Below are positions 47,000 to 60,465 of a DNA stretch of 64,000 nucleotides, piece after piece. Every line of letters begins with the position of its first letter. Within the stretch, counting starts at the first letter, position 1. Below the pieces are notes generated by a model. The model was given only the letters and a program-made list of their open reading frames with translations, made no database searches and was not told the origin of the DNA. The stretch comes from Apostichopus japonicus (Eukaryota > Echinodermata > Holothuroidea > Aspidochirotida > Stichopodidae), in contig NC_092571.1 in assembly GCF_037975245.1 (NCBI RefSeq), positions 1,654,501 through 1,718,500 of the forward strand. The letters run 5' to 3'. A program made the translations under genes and the position numbers.

Positions 47000-49900
47000 T
47001 ACGGAAAAAACAAGAGAACAAGAAAACAAATTTGATTGCCTTTCTTCTGAGGTTAAAGGGAACTTATTATTATGACCAAAGTGACTTGCTGGGGATTTTA
47101 CTTGCAGTTCAGCAGTCTTTTGCCGAAACTTTAACACGGTTAAACTACTGTAGCTTTCAAACTACCAAACCAACGGAGTTTAATCAGCACACAAAAAAAT
47201 CAATAAACGTGATAAGAGCCTTTTATAATACTACAGTAAATTTCACACTTTCTGAGCCCTTGTGAGACTGAACATGGTTTGATCATTAGTACAAAGAAGT
47301 CTACCCACTGAAAGGATTTAGCTTTTTACCTCTTCAAATCTGCCACTGAAGTATCGTAGAACAGACATTAGGTTAGAAATATCAGTCCTGCCAACAAACT
47401 ATGCTACAAAGTCAAGAAATGGCTAGCTTAGATTGCAAAAAAAGATTTTCACAGCAACGGTCAGCTCTACACTAATTGACTTGGTGTTGCATGGTAAAAT
47501 GTCATGGGCAAGGGAGAAATTGCTATATAATACTATTTCCCACCTCACCCTCCTAAGCCTTTAGAAGCCTAATGGGTAAATAAACTAAATTTGCACATCA
47601 GAAAGCACATGTTCACCTTACTGCTATACAAGCTAAATATATATGCCAGTTAGTGGTTAGGCTAAACATACCAGCTATACATGATAAATACATACATGTG
47701 TCACAAGTGGTAAATCTAAACAAACAGTTAAACAGGATGAATGTGCCACCAAGTGGTAAACCTAACTAACACAGCGTGAATGTGCCAGTAAATGGTAAAC
47801 ATAAATATAAATATAACTGCTAAACATGATGAATGCGCCAGTAAATTGTACTAACTAAAACAGCATGAACGTGTCAGCAAGTGGTATGTTACTGAAATAT
47901 AACAGCTAAACAGGATGAATGTGTAAACAAGTTGTAAACATAAACATTACAGCTAAACATGATGAATGCGCCAGTAAATGGTAAACCTAACAAACAGCAT
48001 GAATGTGTCAGAAAATGGTATGTTACTTAAAATATATAACAGCTAAACAGGATGAACGTGTCAGCAAATGGTAAACATAAACATAACAGCTAAACATGAT
48101 TAATGTGCCAGAAAATGGTATATATCTAACTAAAGTAGGATGAATGTGTCAACAAGTGGTAAACATAAACATAGCTAAACAGGATGAATGTGCAAGAAAA
48201 TGGAAAACCTAAGTAAACAGGATGAATGTGTCAGTAAATGATATGATACTTAATATTGACAGCTAAACATGACGAAAGTGTAATTGTAAACATTTACATA
48301 ACAGCTTAACAGGATGAATGTGCAAGAAAATGGTAAACCTAAGTAAACAGGATGAATGTGTCAGTAAATGATATGATACTTAATATTGACAGCTAAACAT
48401 GACGAAAGTGTAATTGTAAACATAAACATAACAGCTTAACAGGATGAATGTGCCAGTAAATGGTAAACATACAGTAATTAAAACAGGATGAATGTGTCAG
48501 TAAATGGTATGTTACTTAATATTGACAGCTGAACATGACGAAAGTGTAAATTGTAAGCATAAACATAACAGCTAAACAGGATGAATGTGCAAGAAGATGG
48601 AAAACCTAACTAAACAGCATGAATGTGTCAGTAAATGGTACGTTACTTAATATTGACAGCTAAACATGAAAAAAGTGTAACTTGTAAACATAACTAAAGC
48701 AGGATGAATAGCTAAACAGGGTGAATGTGTCAGTACTGTAAATGGTTTGTTACTTAATATTGACAGTTAAACATGACAAAAGTGTAAATTGTTTACATAA
48801 ACATAACAGCTACTGTAAACAGCATGAATGTGCAAGAAAATGGTAAACCTAAGTAAACAGCATGAATGTGTCAGTAAATGGTATGTTACTTAATATTGAC
48901 AGCTAAACATGACAAAAGTGTAAATTGTAAACATAAACATAACAGCTGAACAGGATGAATTTGTCAACAAATGGTAAACATACATATAACAGCTAAACAA
49001 GGTAAATGTGGCAGAAAATGTTAAACATTTAACTAAAACAGCATGAATGTGTCAGCAAACCATATATGCTTCATTATATTAACAGCTAAACAGGATGAAT
49101 GTATCAGCAAATGTTTAACCTAAACATAACAGCTAAACAGTATGAATGTACCAACAAATGGTGAACATTAACATAATAGCTAAATAGGGTGCATGTGTCA
49201 ACAAGTGGAAAACATAAAAATAGCTAAACAGGATGAATGTATCAGCAAATGGTAAACATAAACATAACAGCTAAACAGGATGAATGTAGGTCAGCAAATG
49301 GTATGTTACCTAAACATAACAGCTAAACAGGATGAATGTGTCAGAAAATGTTAAACATTTAACTAGAACAGCATAAATGTGTCAGCAAACTATATGCTAC
49401 ATGAAGCTCTAAACATGATGAATGTATCAGCAAATGGTCATAAACATAAAAGCTATTTACAGGATGAATGTTCCAGAAAATGGTAAACCTAAACATAACA
49501 GTAAAACAGTATGAATGTACCAACAAATGGTTAACATAAACATAACAGCTAAATAGGGTGCATGTGTCAACAAACTGTAGAAAACATAAACATACAGTTA
49601 AAGAGGGTAAATGTACCAGCAAATGGTAAACCTTAAAAACATAAAGATAAACAGAATGAATGTGCCAACAAATGGTATTTTACCAAAACATAACAACTAA
49701 ACAGGACCAATATTCCAGCAAATGTTACACTTAAATATAACAGCTAAACAGGATGAATGTGCCAGCAAATGGTAAACCAAACTAAAACAGCATGAATTTG
49801 TCAGTTAATGGTATGTTACTTCAAATAGCAGCTATACAGGATGAATGTGTCAACAAATGGTTAACCTAAACATAACAGCTAAACAGGATGAATGTGCCAG

Positions 49901-52900
49901 CAAATGGTTTGTTACCTAAACATAACAGCTAAACAGGATGAATGTGCCAGCAAATGGTATGTTACCTAATATAACAGCTAGACAGGATGAATGTGCCAAC
50001 AAATGGTATGTTACCTAACATAACAGCTTAACAGGATGAATGTGCCACCAAATGGTATGTTACCTAAACATAACAGCTAAACAGGATGAATGTGTCAACA
50101 AATGGTATGTTACCTAAACATAACAGCTAAACAGGATGAATGTGCCAGCAAATGGTATGTTACCTAAACATAACAGCTAAACAGGATGAATGTGCCAGCA
50201 AATGGTATGTTTCCTAAACATAACAGCTAAACAGGATGAATGTGCCACCAAATGGTATGTTACCTAAACATAACAGCTAAACAGGATGAATGTGTCAACA
50301 AATGGTATGTTACCTAAACATAACAGCTAGACAGGATGAATGTGCCAGCAAATGCTATGTTACCTAAACATAACAGCTAAACAGGATGAATGTGTCAACA
50401 AATGGTATGTTACCTAAACATAACAGCTAAACAGGATGAATGTGCCACCAAATGGTATGTTTCCTAAACATAACAGCTAAACAGGATGAATGTGCCACCA
50501 AATGGTATGTTACCTAAACATAACAGCTAAACAGGATGAATGTGCCAGCAAATGGTATGTTACCTGAACATAACAGCTAAACAGGATGAATGTGTCAACA
50601 AATGGTTTGTTACCTAAACATAACAGCTAAACAGGATGAATGTGCCAACAAATGGTATGTTACCTGAACATAACAGCTAAACAGGATGAATGTGCCAACA
50701 AATGGTATGTTACCTGAACATAACAGCTAAACAGGATGAATGTGTCAACAAATGGTATGTTACCTAAACATAACAGCTAAACAGGATGAATGTGCCACCA
50801 AATGGTATGTTACCTAAACATAACAGCTAAACAGGATGAATGTGCCAACAAATGGTATGTTACCTGAACATAACAGCTAAACAGGATGAATGTGCCACCA
50901 AATGGTATGGTACCTAAACATAACAGCTAAACAGGATGAATGTGCCACCAAATGGTATGTTATCTAAACATAACAGCTAAACAGGATGAATGTACACATC
51001 AACAAATGGTAAACATAAACATAACAGCTAAACAGGATGAATGTGCCACCAAATGGTATGTTACCTAAACATGACAGCTAAACAGGACGAATGTAGGTTC
51101 TCAAATGGTATGTTACCTAAACATAACAGCTTAACAGGATGAATGTGCCAGCAAATGGTATGTTACATAAACATTACAGCTAAACAGGATGAATGTGCCA
51201 CCAAATGGTATGTTTCCTAAACATAACAGCTAAACAGGATGAATGTGCCACCAAATGGTATGTTACCTAAACATAACAGCTAAACAGGATGAATGTACAC
51301 ATCAACAAATGGTAAACATAAACATAACAGCAATACACGATGAATGTGTCAACAAGTGGTATGTTACCTAAACATAACAGCTAAACAGGATGAATGTGCC
51401 ACCAAATGGTATGTTACCTAAACATAACAGCTGAACAGGATGAATGTGCCACCAAATGGTATGTTACCTAACATTACAGCTAAACAGGATGAATGTGCCA
51501 CCAAATGGTATGTTACCTAACATAACAGCTAAAAGGGTGAATGTGTCAACAAATGGTATGTTACCTAAACATAACAGCTAAACAGGGTGAATGTGTCAAC
51601 AAAAGGTAAACATAAACATAACAGCTAAACAGGATGAATGTGCCACCAAATGGTATGTTACCTAACATAACAGCTAAAAGGGTGAATGTGTCAACAAATG
51701 GTATGTTACCTAAACATAACAGCTAAACAGGATGAATGTGCCACCAAATGGTATGTTACCTAACATAACAGCTAAACAGGATGAATGTGCCACCAAATGG
51801 TATGTTACCTAACATAACAGCTAAAAGGGTGAATGTGTCAACAAATGGTAGGTTACCTAAACATAACAGCTAAACAGGATGAATGTGCCACCAAATGGTA
51901 TGTTACCTAACATAACAGCTAAAAGGGTGAATGTGTCAACAAATGGTATGCTACCTAACATAACAGCTAAACAGGGTGAATGTGTCAACAAATGGTAAAC
52001 ATAAACATAACAGCTAAACAGGATGAATGTGCCACCAAATGGTATGTTACCTTAGAACATAACAGCTAAACAGGATGAATGTGTCAACAAATGGTAAACA
52101 TAAACATAACAGCTAAACAGGATGAATGTGCCACCAAATGGTATGTTACCTAAACATAACAGCTAAACAGGATGAATGTGCCACCAAATGGTATGTTACC
52201 TAACATAACAGCTAAAAGGGTGAATGTGTCAACAAATGGTATGTTACCTAAACATAACAGCTAAACAGGGTGAATGTGTCAACAAATGGTAAACATAAAC
52301 ATAACAGCTAAACAGGATGAATGTGCCACCAAATGGTATGTTACCTAACATAACAGCTAAAAGGGTGAATGTGTCAACAAATGGTATGTTACCTAAACAT
52401 AACAGCTAAACAGGATGAATGTGCCAGCAAATGGTATGTTACCTAACATAACAGCTAAAAGGGTGAATGTGTCAACAAATGGTATGTTACCTAACATAAC
52501 AGCTAAACAGGGTGAATGTGTCAACAAATGGTAAACATAAACATAACAGCTAAACAGGATGAATGTGCCAACAAATGGTTTGTTACGTAAACATAACAGC
52601 TAAACAGGATGAATGTGCCACCAAATGGTATGTTACCTAAACATAACAGCTAAACAGGATGAATGTGCCAACAAATGGTATGTTACCTGAACATAACAGC
52701 TAAACAGGATGAATGTGCCACCAAATGGTATGTTTCCTAAACATAACAGCTAAACAGGATGAATGTGCCACCAAATGGTATGTTACCTAAGAATAACAGC
52801 TAAAAGGGTGAATGTGCCAGCAAATGGTATGTTACCTAAGCATAACAGCTAAACAGGATGAATGTGCCACCAAATGGTATGTAACTAAACAGGAAGAATG

Positions 52901-55900
52901 TGCCAGCAAATGGTATGTTTCCTAAACATAACAGCTAAACAGGATGAATGTGCCAACAAATGGTATGCTACCTAACATAATGTTGCTAAACAGGATGAAT
53001 GTGCCAGCAAATGGTATGTTACCTAAGCATAACAGCTAAAAGGGTGAATGTGCCAGCAAATGGTATGTTACCTAAACATAACAGCTAAACAGGATGAATG
53101 TGCCACCAAATGGTATGTTACCTAAACATAACAGCTAAACAGGTTGAATGTGTCAACAAATGGTAAACATAAACATAACAGCTAAACAGGATGAATGTGT
53201 CAGTAAATGGTATGTTACCTAAACATAACAGCTAAACAGGATGAATTCGTCAACAAATGGTAAACATAAACATAACAGCTAAACAGGATGAATGTGCCAG
53301 CAAATGGTATGTTACCTAAGCATAACAGCTAAAAGGGTGAATGTGCCAGCAAATGGTATGTTACCTAAACATAACAGCTAAACAGGATGAATGTGCCACC
53401 AAATGGTATGTTACCTAAACATAACAGCTAAACAGGATGAATGTGCCACCAAATGGTATGTTACCTAACATAACAGCTAAACAGGATGAATGTGCCAGCA
53501 AATGGTATGTTACCTAAACATAACAGCTAAACAGGATGAATGTGCCACCAAATGGTACGTTACCTAAACATAACAGCTAAACAGGATGAATGTGCCAGCA
53601 AATGGTATGTTACCTAACATAACAGCTAAACAGGATGAATGTGCCAGCAAATGGTATGTTACCTGAACATAACAGCTAAACAGGATGAATGTGCCACCAA
53701 ATGGTATGTTTCCTGAACATAACAGCTAAACAGGATGAATGTGCCACCAAATGGTATGTTTCCTAAACATAACAGCTAAACAGGATGAATGTGCCACCAA
53801 ATGGTATGTTACCTAAGAATAACAGCTAAAAGGGTGAATGTGCCAGCAAATGGTATGTTACCTAAGCATAACAGCTAAACAGGATGAATGTGCCACCAAA
53901 TGGTATGTAACTAAACAGGAAGAATGTGCCAGCAAATGGTATGTTTCCTAAACATAACAGCTAAACAGGATGAATGTGCCAACAAATGGTATGCTACCTA
54001 ACATAATGTTGCTAAACAGGATGAATGTGCCAGCAAATGGTATGTTACCTAAGCATAACAGCTAAAAGGGTGAATGTGCCAGCAAATGGTATGTTACCTA
54101 AACATAACAGCTAAACAGGATGAATGTGCCACCAAATGGTATGTTACCTAAACATAACAGCTAAACAGGTTGAATGTGTCAACAAATGGTAAACATAAAC
54201 ATAACAGCTAAACAGGATGAATGTGTCAGTAAATGGTATGTTACCTAAACATAACAGCTAAACAGGATGAATGTGTCAACAAATGGTATGCTACCTAACA
54301 TAATGTTGCTAAACAGGATGAATGTGCCAGCAAATGGTATGTTACCTAAGCATAACAGCTAAAAGGGTGAATGTGCCAGCAAATGGTATGTTACCTAAAC
54401 ATAACAGCTAAACAGGATGAATGTGCCACCAAATGGTATGTTACCTAAACATAACAGCTAAACAGGATGAATGTGCCACCAAATGGTATGTTACCTAACA
54501 TAACAGCTAAACAGGATGAATGTGCCAGCAAATGGTATGTTACCTAAACATAACAGCTTAACAGGATGAATGTGCCACCAAATGGTACGTTACCTAAACA
54601 TAACAGCTAAACAGGATGAATGTGCCAGCAAATGGTATGTTACCTAACATAACAGCTAAACAGGATGAATGTGCCAGCAAATGGTATGTTACCTGAACAT
54701 AACAGCTAAACAGGATGAATGTGCCACCAAATGGTATGTTACCTAAACATAACAGCTAAACAGGATGAATGTGCCAACAAATGGTATGTTACCTAAGAAT
54801 AACAGCTAAAAGGGTGAATGTGCCAGCAAATGGTATGTTACCTAAGCATAACAGCTAAACAGGATGAATGTGCCACCAAATGGTATGTAACTAAACAGGA
54901 AGAATGTGCCAGCAAATGGTATGTTTCCTAAACATAACAGCTAAACAGGATGAATGTGCCAACAAATGGTATGCTACCTAACATAATGTTGCTAAACAGG
55001 ATGAATGTGCCAGCAAATGGTATGTTACCTAAGCATAACAGCTAAAAGGGTGAATGTGCCAGCAAATGGTATGTTACCTAAACATTACAGCTAAACAGGT
55101 TGAATGTGTCAACAAATGGTATGTTACCTAAACATAACAGCTAAACAGGATGAATGTGTCAGTAAATGGTATGTTACCTAAACATAACAGCTAAACAGGA
55201 TGAATGTGTCAACAAATGGTAAACATAAACATAACAGCTAAACAGGATGAATGTGCCAGCAAATGGTATGTTACCTAAGCATAACAGCTAAAAGGGTGAA
55301 TGTGCCAGCAAATGGTATGTTACCTAAACATAACAGCTAAACAGGATGAATGTGCCACCAAATGGTATGTTACCTAAACATAACAGCTAAACAGGATGAA
55401 TGTGCCAGCAAATGGTATGTTACCTAACATAACAGCTAAACAGGATGAATGTGCCAGCAAATGGTATGTTACCTAAACATAACAGCTAAACAGGATGAAT
55501 GTGCCACCAAATGGTATGTTACCTAAACATAACAGCTAAACAGGATGAATGTGCCAGCAAATGGTATGTTACCTAAACATAACAGCTAAACAGGATGAAT
55601 GTGCCACCAAATGGTATGTTACCTAAACATAACAGCTAAACAGGATGAATGTGCCAGCAAATGGTATGTTACCTAAACATACAGCTAAACAGGATTAATG
55701 TGCAGCCTACAGTAGGTTAGTAGTTTAGTATAGCACCACATGTACAGTTGGGTGCTTGTCATGCCAAAAGCAAAGAGCCGTAGATGTTTAATACAGTGTT
55801 ACTGTAGGTAAGGTTCTGCACAGGTATAACCATTAATGGGTGATAACTCATGAGTCAAGGAAATGACTTTAACAAAACATAAATTCAACAGGAAATAAAA

Positions 55901-56721
55901 ACAATACAAACTTCTTCCATGTTGCTTCAAAGTTATTTATCAATAAACAATCTCTATGCAGAGATGTGTTAGTGATATCTAACACAAGAGGATGTTGCTG
56001 CCACAAACATATTTTAGTTTCACTGCTTAACCCTCAATGGTACACCCATATGGTTGTTCTGGGCTGAATGTAAATGCCATGAATGGAGCAATCATTTCAT
56101 ATGAAAAGTAAATACGAAACATGCAGAATTTGTCAGATGTTGGATTCAAGAGGCGTGTATGTTGTCTTGTTTGTATAAGTATGCTTTGCTTTTGCGTTCG
56201 CTAATAAATGTGATCATTCGTTCATGCTCATCATCGAGAAGAACAGAAAATAACGACATCAACGACTGACTTTCACACCCTGTTAATCTGCAGTTTTGAA
56301 ATAAGAACCATCTAGCCCTAAAATTTTGATCAATAAGTTTCAAGTTCTTAGTGAAATCTTTGCATATCCTCTCTCATGGACACATCCCTTCTCTAAACTT
56401 CATAAAAAAAAGGGAAGAGGGGAAGGGTGGGGAGGGGGAGGGGAGTTGTGTTAGGGGTTCTAGTCATAAATGTTAAAGGATATCAATACACTTGATAGAT
56501 GAAACAAGAGTCGCCTATTTTCTACTTACAGTTCCTTCTCCAGTTGTGTCTGTATGACCTTGGCTGATTTAGCTAATGCGACGTCCTGCTTGTTACAGAC
56601 TACCAAGAGCCGCAGTTTGGAGCGATGTACCACCGGGTCGGTCAGGAGAATGTACAGGAACTCGGCGACTTCTTTCACCTCCTTTTGAAATCGAGAACTA
56701 TCAACCACGAAGATCAGACCT
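46782..56721 (-). CDS. SRPRB: Signal recognition particle receptor beta subunit, last two exons (5' part outside window or not found)
   Basis: SRPRB is a membrane-anchored Arf/Sar-like GTPase in the ER; it holds the SRP receptor alpha subunit and helps deliver ribosomes to the translocon. Two minus-strand exons join in phase into GLIFVVDSSRFQKEVKEVAE...CNKQD...KSAKVIQTQLEKEL, NTLRVTRAATLDS...FEFSQLSPMKVEF...WIKKVAK, matching the C-terminal half of vertebrate SRPRB. The G4 motif NKQD is present. The G5 motif is altered (ECICKG where vertebrates have ECSAKG). Exons for the membrane anchor, P-loop and G3 motif were not found and probably lie beyond 64,000. The intron between the two exons is about 9.5 kb and filled by a satellite. 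Confidence 0.92.
47000..47630 (-). other. SRPRB intron, unique flank
   Basis: AT-rich intron sequence between the last SRPRB exon and the satellite. A plus-strand open frame (46,918-47,265) mostly mirrors the exon. Nothing recognised. Confidence 0.5.
47631..55705. repeat. 50-bp satellite array, about 160 monomers
   Basis: The consensus monomer is 50 bp and includes ataacagctaaacaggatga followed by atgtgccagcaaatggtatg and ttacctaaac. From 49,860 to 55,690 monomers are nearly identical, with a few recurring variants: gccacc/gtcaac/gccagc in the middle, a 49-bp form, an aaaagggtg form and a ggtaaacataaac form. From 47,631 to about 49,850 they are diverged and of uneven length. The array lies wholly inside the SRPRB intron and has no coding frames of note. 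Confidence 0.98.
52700..55080. repeat. Higher-order repeat of about 1 kb within the satellite
   Basis: A rare truncated monomer with ggtatgtaactaaacaggaa occurs three times; its gtaactaaac begins at 52,881, 53,907 and 54,887 (spacings 1,026 and 980). Each is followed by the same series, including a monomer with ctaacataatgttgctaaac. So blocks of about 20 monomers have been duplicated as units. Confidence 0.9.
55706..56529 (-). other. SRPRB intron, right flank of the satellite
   Basis: Unique AT-rich sequence between the satellite and the penultimate exon, with an A/G-rich stretch at 56,405-56,450. The minus-strand 65-residue frame at 56,146-56,343 has no recognised domain. Confidence 0.5.
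56530..56721 (-). CDS. SRPRB: SRPRB penultimate exon (G4 motif)
   Basis: 192 nt on the minus strand: acceptor tttttgcag just above 56,721, donor ACT|GTAAGT just below 56,530. It enters with the last base of a codon and leaves two bases of a Leu codon. It encodes GLIFVVDSSRFQKEVKEVAE, FLYILLTDPVVHRSKLRLLV, VCNKQDVALAKSAK and IQTQLEKEL, aligned with human FVVDSAAFQREVKDVAEFLY and CNKQDIAMAKSAK. NKQD recognises guanine. Confidence 0.95.
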
Positions 56722-57604
56722 CTGCAAAAAAGGAAAGGGAAAGATTTTCTTTTTTCAATTTAAGTGGAAGAAGTTCAAGTAGGAAGAGATTGGAATAAGA
56801 CAAAAATGAGGAAATATTGTACATGAAACATATTTCATTATATAAATCAAATCTTGATAGTCATTCCTTAACTTTAGCTGTTTAGAGCAAGTGTATTAAC
56901 GACAGTGCAGATCTGCTAAGATTTCAAATCGTGCGGCTTCAACTGAGCTGACAATTTGTTCTCCATTAGGCTTGGCAGGTAATTGAACTTTCAAAACTCC
57001 TGGTTCTAGAGTAAACCCCCCCCCCCCCATATGGAGCAAACTCTACAACCTTGCCAAGAAAAAGGCGACAAACTAGGGCAATTCTACTGTAAATGAAGGC
57101 CTTTATAAAATAGGCGTTTGTGACTAAATTGACTTTTGCCAAAAAATTACACAAGAACTAGCTGTCTTCCAGCAAAGTATTATGTCTTATTAAGCCTAAC
57201 TCTACTTAACATCCCTGCAGGCACAGTAGGGGCCATAGGCAGTCACTTAGCCTAGAGGCTAGGCTTCTAAAAGCAATGAGGATTTTTTAAGTAGTAGAAA
57301 AGTGACTAATTATTAGTAGAAAGAAATTAATAACCTGTGCCATAGCTGTAAAATGATAAATATTCAGCTCTCCTTGGCAGTCTAAATAGTATCCTCCAGT
57401 AAAAGATAAAATGTAAATAGTATCCATCCAGATATATAAAAACAACAAAAACAACAACATGTGTTCCTATTGTAGCTCACCATGTAGGCATGTACAACAT
57501 GTACAAACAGTAAAAATTTTCCACTCATGAATATTCCAGTGGTCAGTCTTTATAAGACCGATTGCAGTGATGAATATTCAAATACTTATTAACATCACAA
57601 TAAA
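56722..57604 (-). other. SRPRB upstream intron, unique part
   Basis: No exon with the G3 motif (DxPGH) could be read here on the minus strand. A C-run lies at 57,018-57,031. Otherwise AT-rich sequence without recognisable content. Confidence 0.5.
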
Positions 57605-58249
57605 TATTCATGAGAATTTATTTATTTATTTGACATTAAAGGTAAACTCGGTTAGGCTAAAGCTTAATCACCCCCAAGGCCCTGAAAAACAAAAGTACAA
57701 GTAGAATAAAAATAAAATGATCAAAATAAGAACAATAAGAATACAAACGTGAATAATAAGATGGCAATGGAAAAGGAAAAAATGAATTGGCGATATTGAT
57801 TGGATCTGTTACTAGGTTACCATTGTTGATTATCGTGCTTGTTTTCTGCGACTCTCCATATTAGTATCATTGGACTGAACATTTCTAAGAAGTTACCAAA
57901 TAGCTTCGGAATCGCCTTTGTTCTTAGCAATAGTATCTCAAAAATAACTTTGTTTAGCCGATCTAATTAAACTTACAACTTTGTTTTTCCAGAATCGAAA
58001 TGTCTCTGGATCATTTAAGTTTGATGAATTCCTCATTTTAATGGCATGAATTATCTCACCATTGAACCACTTGGGCTGATTTTTTATTGTGACCCATTTT
58101 CTATTTTTGGGGAGCATGCTTATTTAGAATATTTAGAAAAATATTTTCTAACGACCGATTTGCATCTGCTACCTGCAACATAGATTGCCAAGAACAATTT
58201 TTTTTATGTCATGCTTAAACGTCTATTTTATTTGTCATACGATATTTCA

Positions 58250-58914
58250 TGTTTTACATGACCTGTCTTAGATGTTGCTTGGTGTGAGGCAGCGTGTTTC
58301 CAAGTGAAATATATTGGGTAATGGTCACTCACTTAATTTTTGCAATTCGACTTTCTGTAGTCGTATAAATATGATCAATTAATGTACACAATAAATTAGT
58401 TTTTCTAGTTGGTACCTTTATTATTTGCTTCAAGTTGTTCTATCTCCATGTCCTACATCCAGCTTTTGTTACTATACCACCTAATAGATTTATGTTAAAG
58501 TCCCCGATAATAACAATGTCAGAAAAAGAATTACATGTGGCAGCTAACATTACATAAAAATGATCATTCAACTTGGGGGTGTTGAATCAGCTGGGCGGTA
58601 CAAAACACATAACAACAAATTTTTTAATATGAGATAAAATAATTTCAACCCAGTTCCCTTCAATTCTATTGGTTTCAAATTTGGAATGTCGAACAAAGCT
58701 GGTGTTGTTTATTATATACAGCAACCCCTCCTCTTTCTCTATATGTCCTGTCATTACGAATCACATTGTAACCAGGTATGCATACTTCATAATCCTGGAT
58801 TGTATCATTTGAAAATGTTTCGTTCAAAGCAAATATATTAAACGATTTCGTATCATCATATAATAGCCTGTCATTGATCCACCTTAGGTAAAATAAAACC
58901 AATTTCGATGACAT
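58250..58914 (-). pseudogene. LINE endonuclease domain fragment
   Basis: 58,914-58,675 is open and shows NDRTYRERGGVAVY, typical of non-LTR endonucleases. Downstream on the minus strand EGNWVEIILSHIKKF, a stop in the RPP region, and IGDFNINL follow in pieces. Interrupted, so not functional. Confidence 0.75.
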
Positions 58915-60141
58915 TATTGATTTTTGTGGTGGTCAAAACCTTGCTGAATTTATTGAAAACATACAGCAGTTTAAACTCTTACTTGTGTGTACTATTCAGA
59001 TGTTTATTATGGAATACTTTGTGTGATTCAGTATGGGTGTCGTCATGGGTAACCGCAGGACAGGGTTCGTATGTAGCGGCATCCTCATCTTGGCCAAGAA
59101 TCTAATACATGTGTTTGTTGCTGAAGCATAACCTTTCCTTATGTCCATGACGTCCACATGATCTGCACCCTAATTGGTCGGTCAACGCTTCATCTTTCAG
59201 AGTTGTGGTTGTTTCTCCACAGTTATAACAACCCCTTTCATATCTGCCATAAGGTCTTCTGTAGGAATGGGGAGTTTGTTTAAGTTTGTTTTGATTGGTG
59301 TGGATTCGGCATCATTCGTAGGAAAACCATGTGGCTTGGAAAAGCGGCAAGACAGGGTGCCTTTACACGTGCTGCGATTGGTGGTCTTCCTGCCGGTACT
59401 CGTCGGGGTCCTGGCAGACCTCGTCTTCGATGGGTCGACAATATTATTTCTTGGTCAGGACTGTCATCTGCCGAACTCGTCGATGCTGGCATACAACATG
59501 TTTAAATCAAACCAATGACAATTGTACATCACCATTATAACTTGTGTAGTAGAGGGCTTCGACAGGTTCCATCCTATGAAGAAACATGATGATGGTGTGG
59601 GTTCTGCCTTCTGTAATCCAGATGGTCGCTGTGGTCCCTGGGATGAGGTTTGTATGACTTTTCAATCACTTTATTTACTCTATGGCTGATTGAGAGAAAT
59701 TGTCGTATGTTGGTGGCTTGGGTGATTGTGGCTGGGGAGATGGCTTTTGTACCTAGGCCAGCAGTGTGTTTCATTGTGACGTTTGGTCTTCATTTGATGA
59801 TCATGACGATCCTTCTTTCGGAGACAGACGGGTCCGATTGACGTGAATTTCAGTTGGAGTTTGTCACTGCCTAACTGGCTAAGGTGCACTGCATCAACGA
59901 AGAGGGATTTGTCAACATCACCATCACCGTATGAAAAGGATGGTATGTTTTCACTCTAGTTACAGTCCGACTGTATAGCTAGTTGCTTCAGACTTTTGTT
60001 GAAAAGCTTGATGGATTCTGAGTGTGCATCCAATCTTGGACAGGGACCTCATACCGTTTACCTTTGTAGGAGATGCATTTTTTTATCTGAATAGAAGTTA
60101 TCAGATCTTCGTAGTCGCTTACAATTTCTGGGACCGACGCA

Positions 60142-60465
60142 TTACTCACAATAATAATAAGTTCCTATATGTAAAATGACATGGTTAGTGTCAAGGCAGG
60201 CCTCATGTTCATCAATATACAGTTTAAGGTCACTGACCTTCGCTCCTTTCAAAGACAACACGCTAACATTGCTATCAAAGTCATTTACTGAAAAATCGCG
60301 TAACATCGAGTCCCCAGCAATGAGAATATTTAGGTGAGGGCGGATTTGAAGACTTTGGGGGTTGGTTGGTTTCTGGAACATTATGAATTTTGTCTGTAAT
60401 GTACGGATTCTATTTTGCGTAGTCAATTCGTTTACCTGGTCCTGTAATATTATGATTCTTAGCAA
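60142..60465 (-). pseudogene. LINE ORF1 fragment with SGNH-esterase motif
   Basis: 107-residue open frame. GDS in ILIAGDSMLRDF carries the nucleophile Ser of SGNH hydrolases; the N-terminal LQDQVNELTTQNRIRTLQT looks like a short coiled coil, as in ORF1 proteins of such elements. The frame ends where the expected GTN(D) block should follow (HIGTYYYCE), so it is damaged. SGNH domains in ORF1 are known from CR1-like elements. Confidence 0.6.

Noticed and set aside
47631-55705. CRISPR-like array
   Set aside because: There are no unique spacers: the whole 50-bp unit repeats, the host is an animal genome and no cas genes exist.
59174-59518. Plus-strand 114-residue frame
   Set aside because: Lies antisense within the LINE remnant and resembles nothing known to me.
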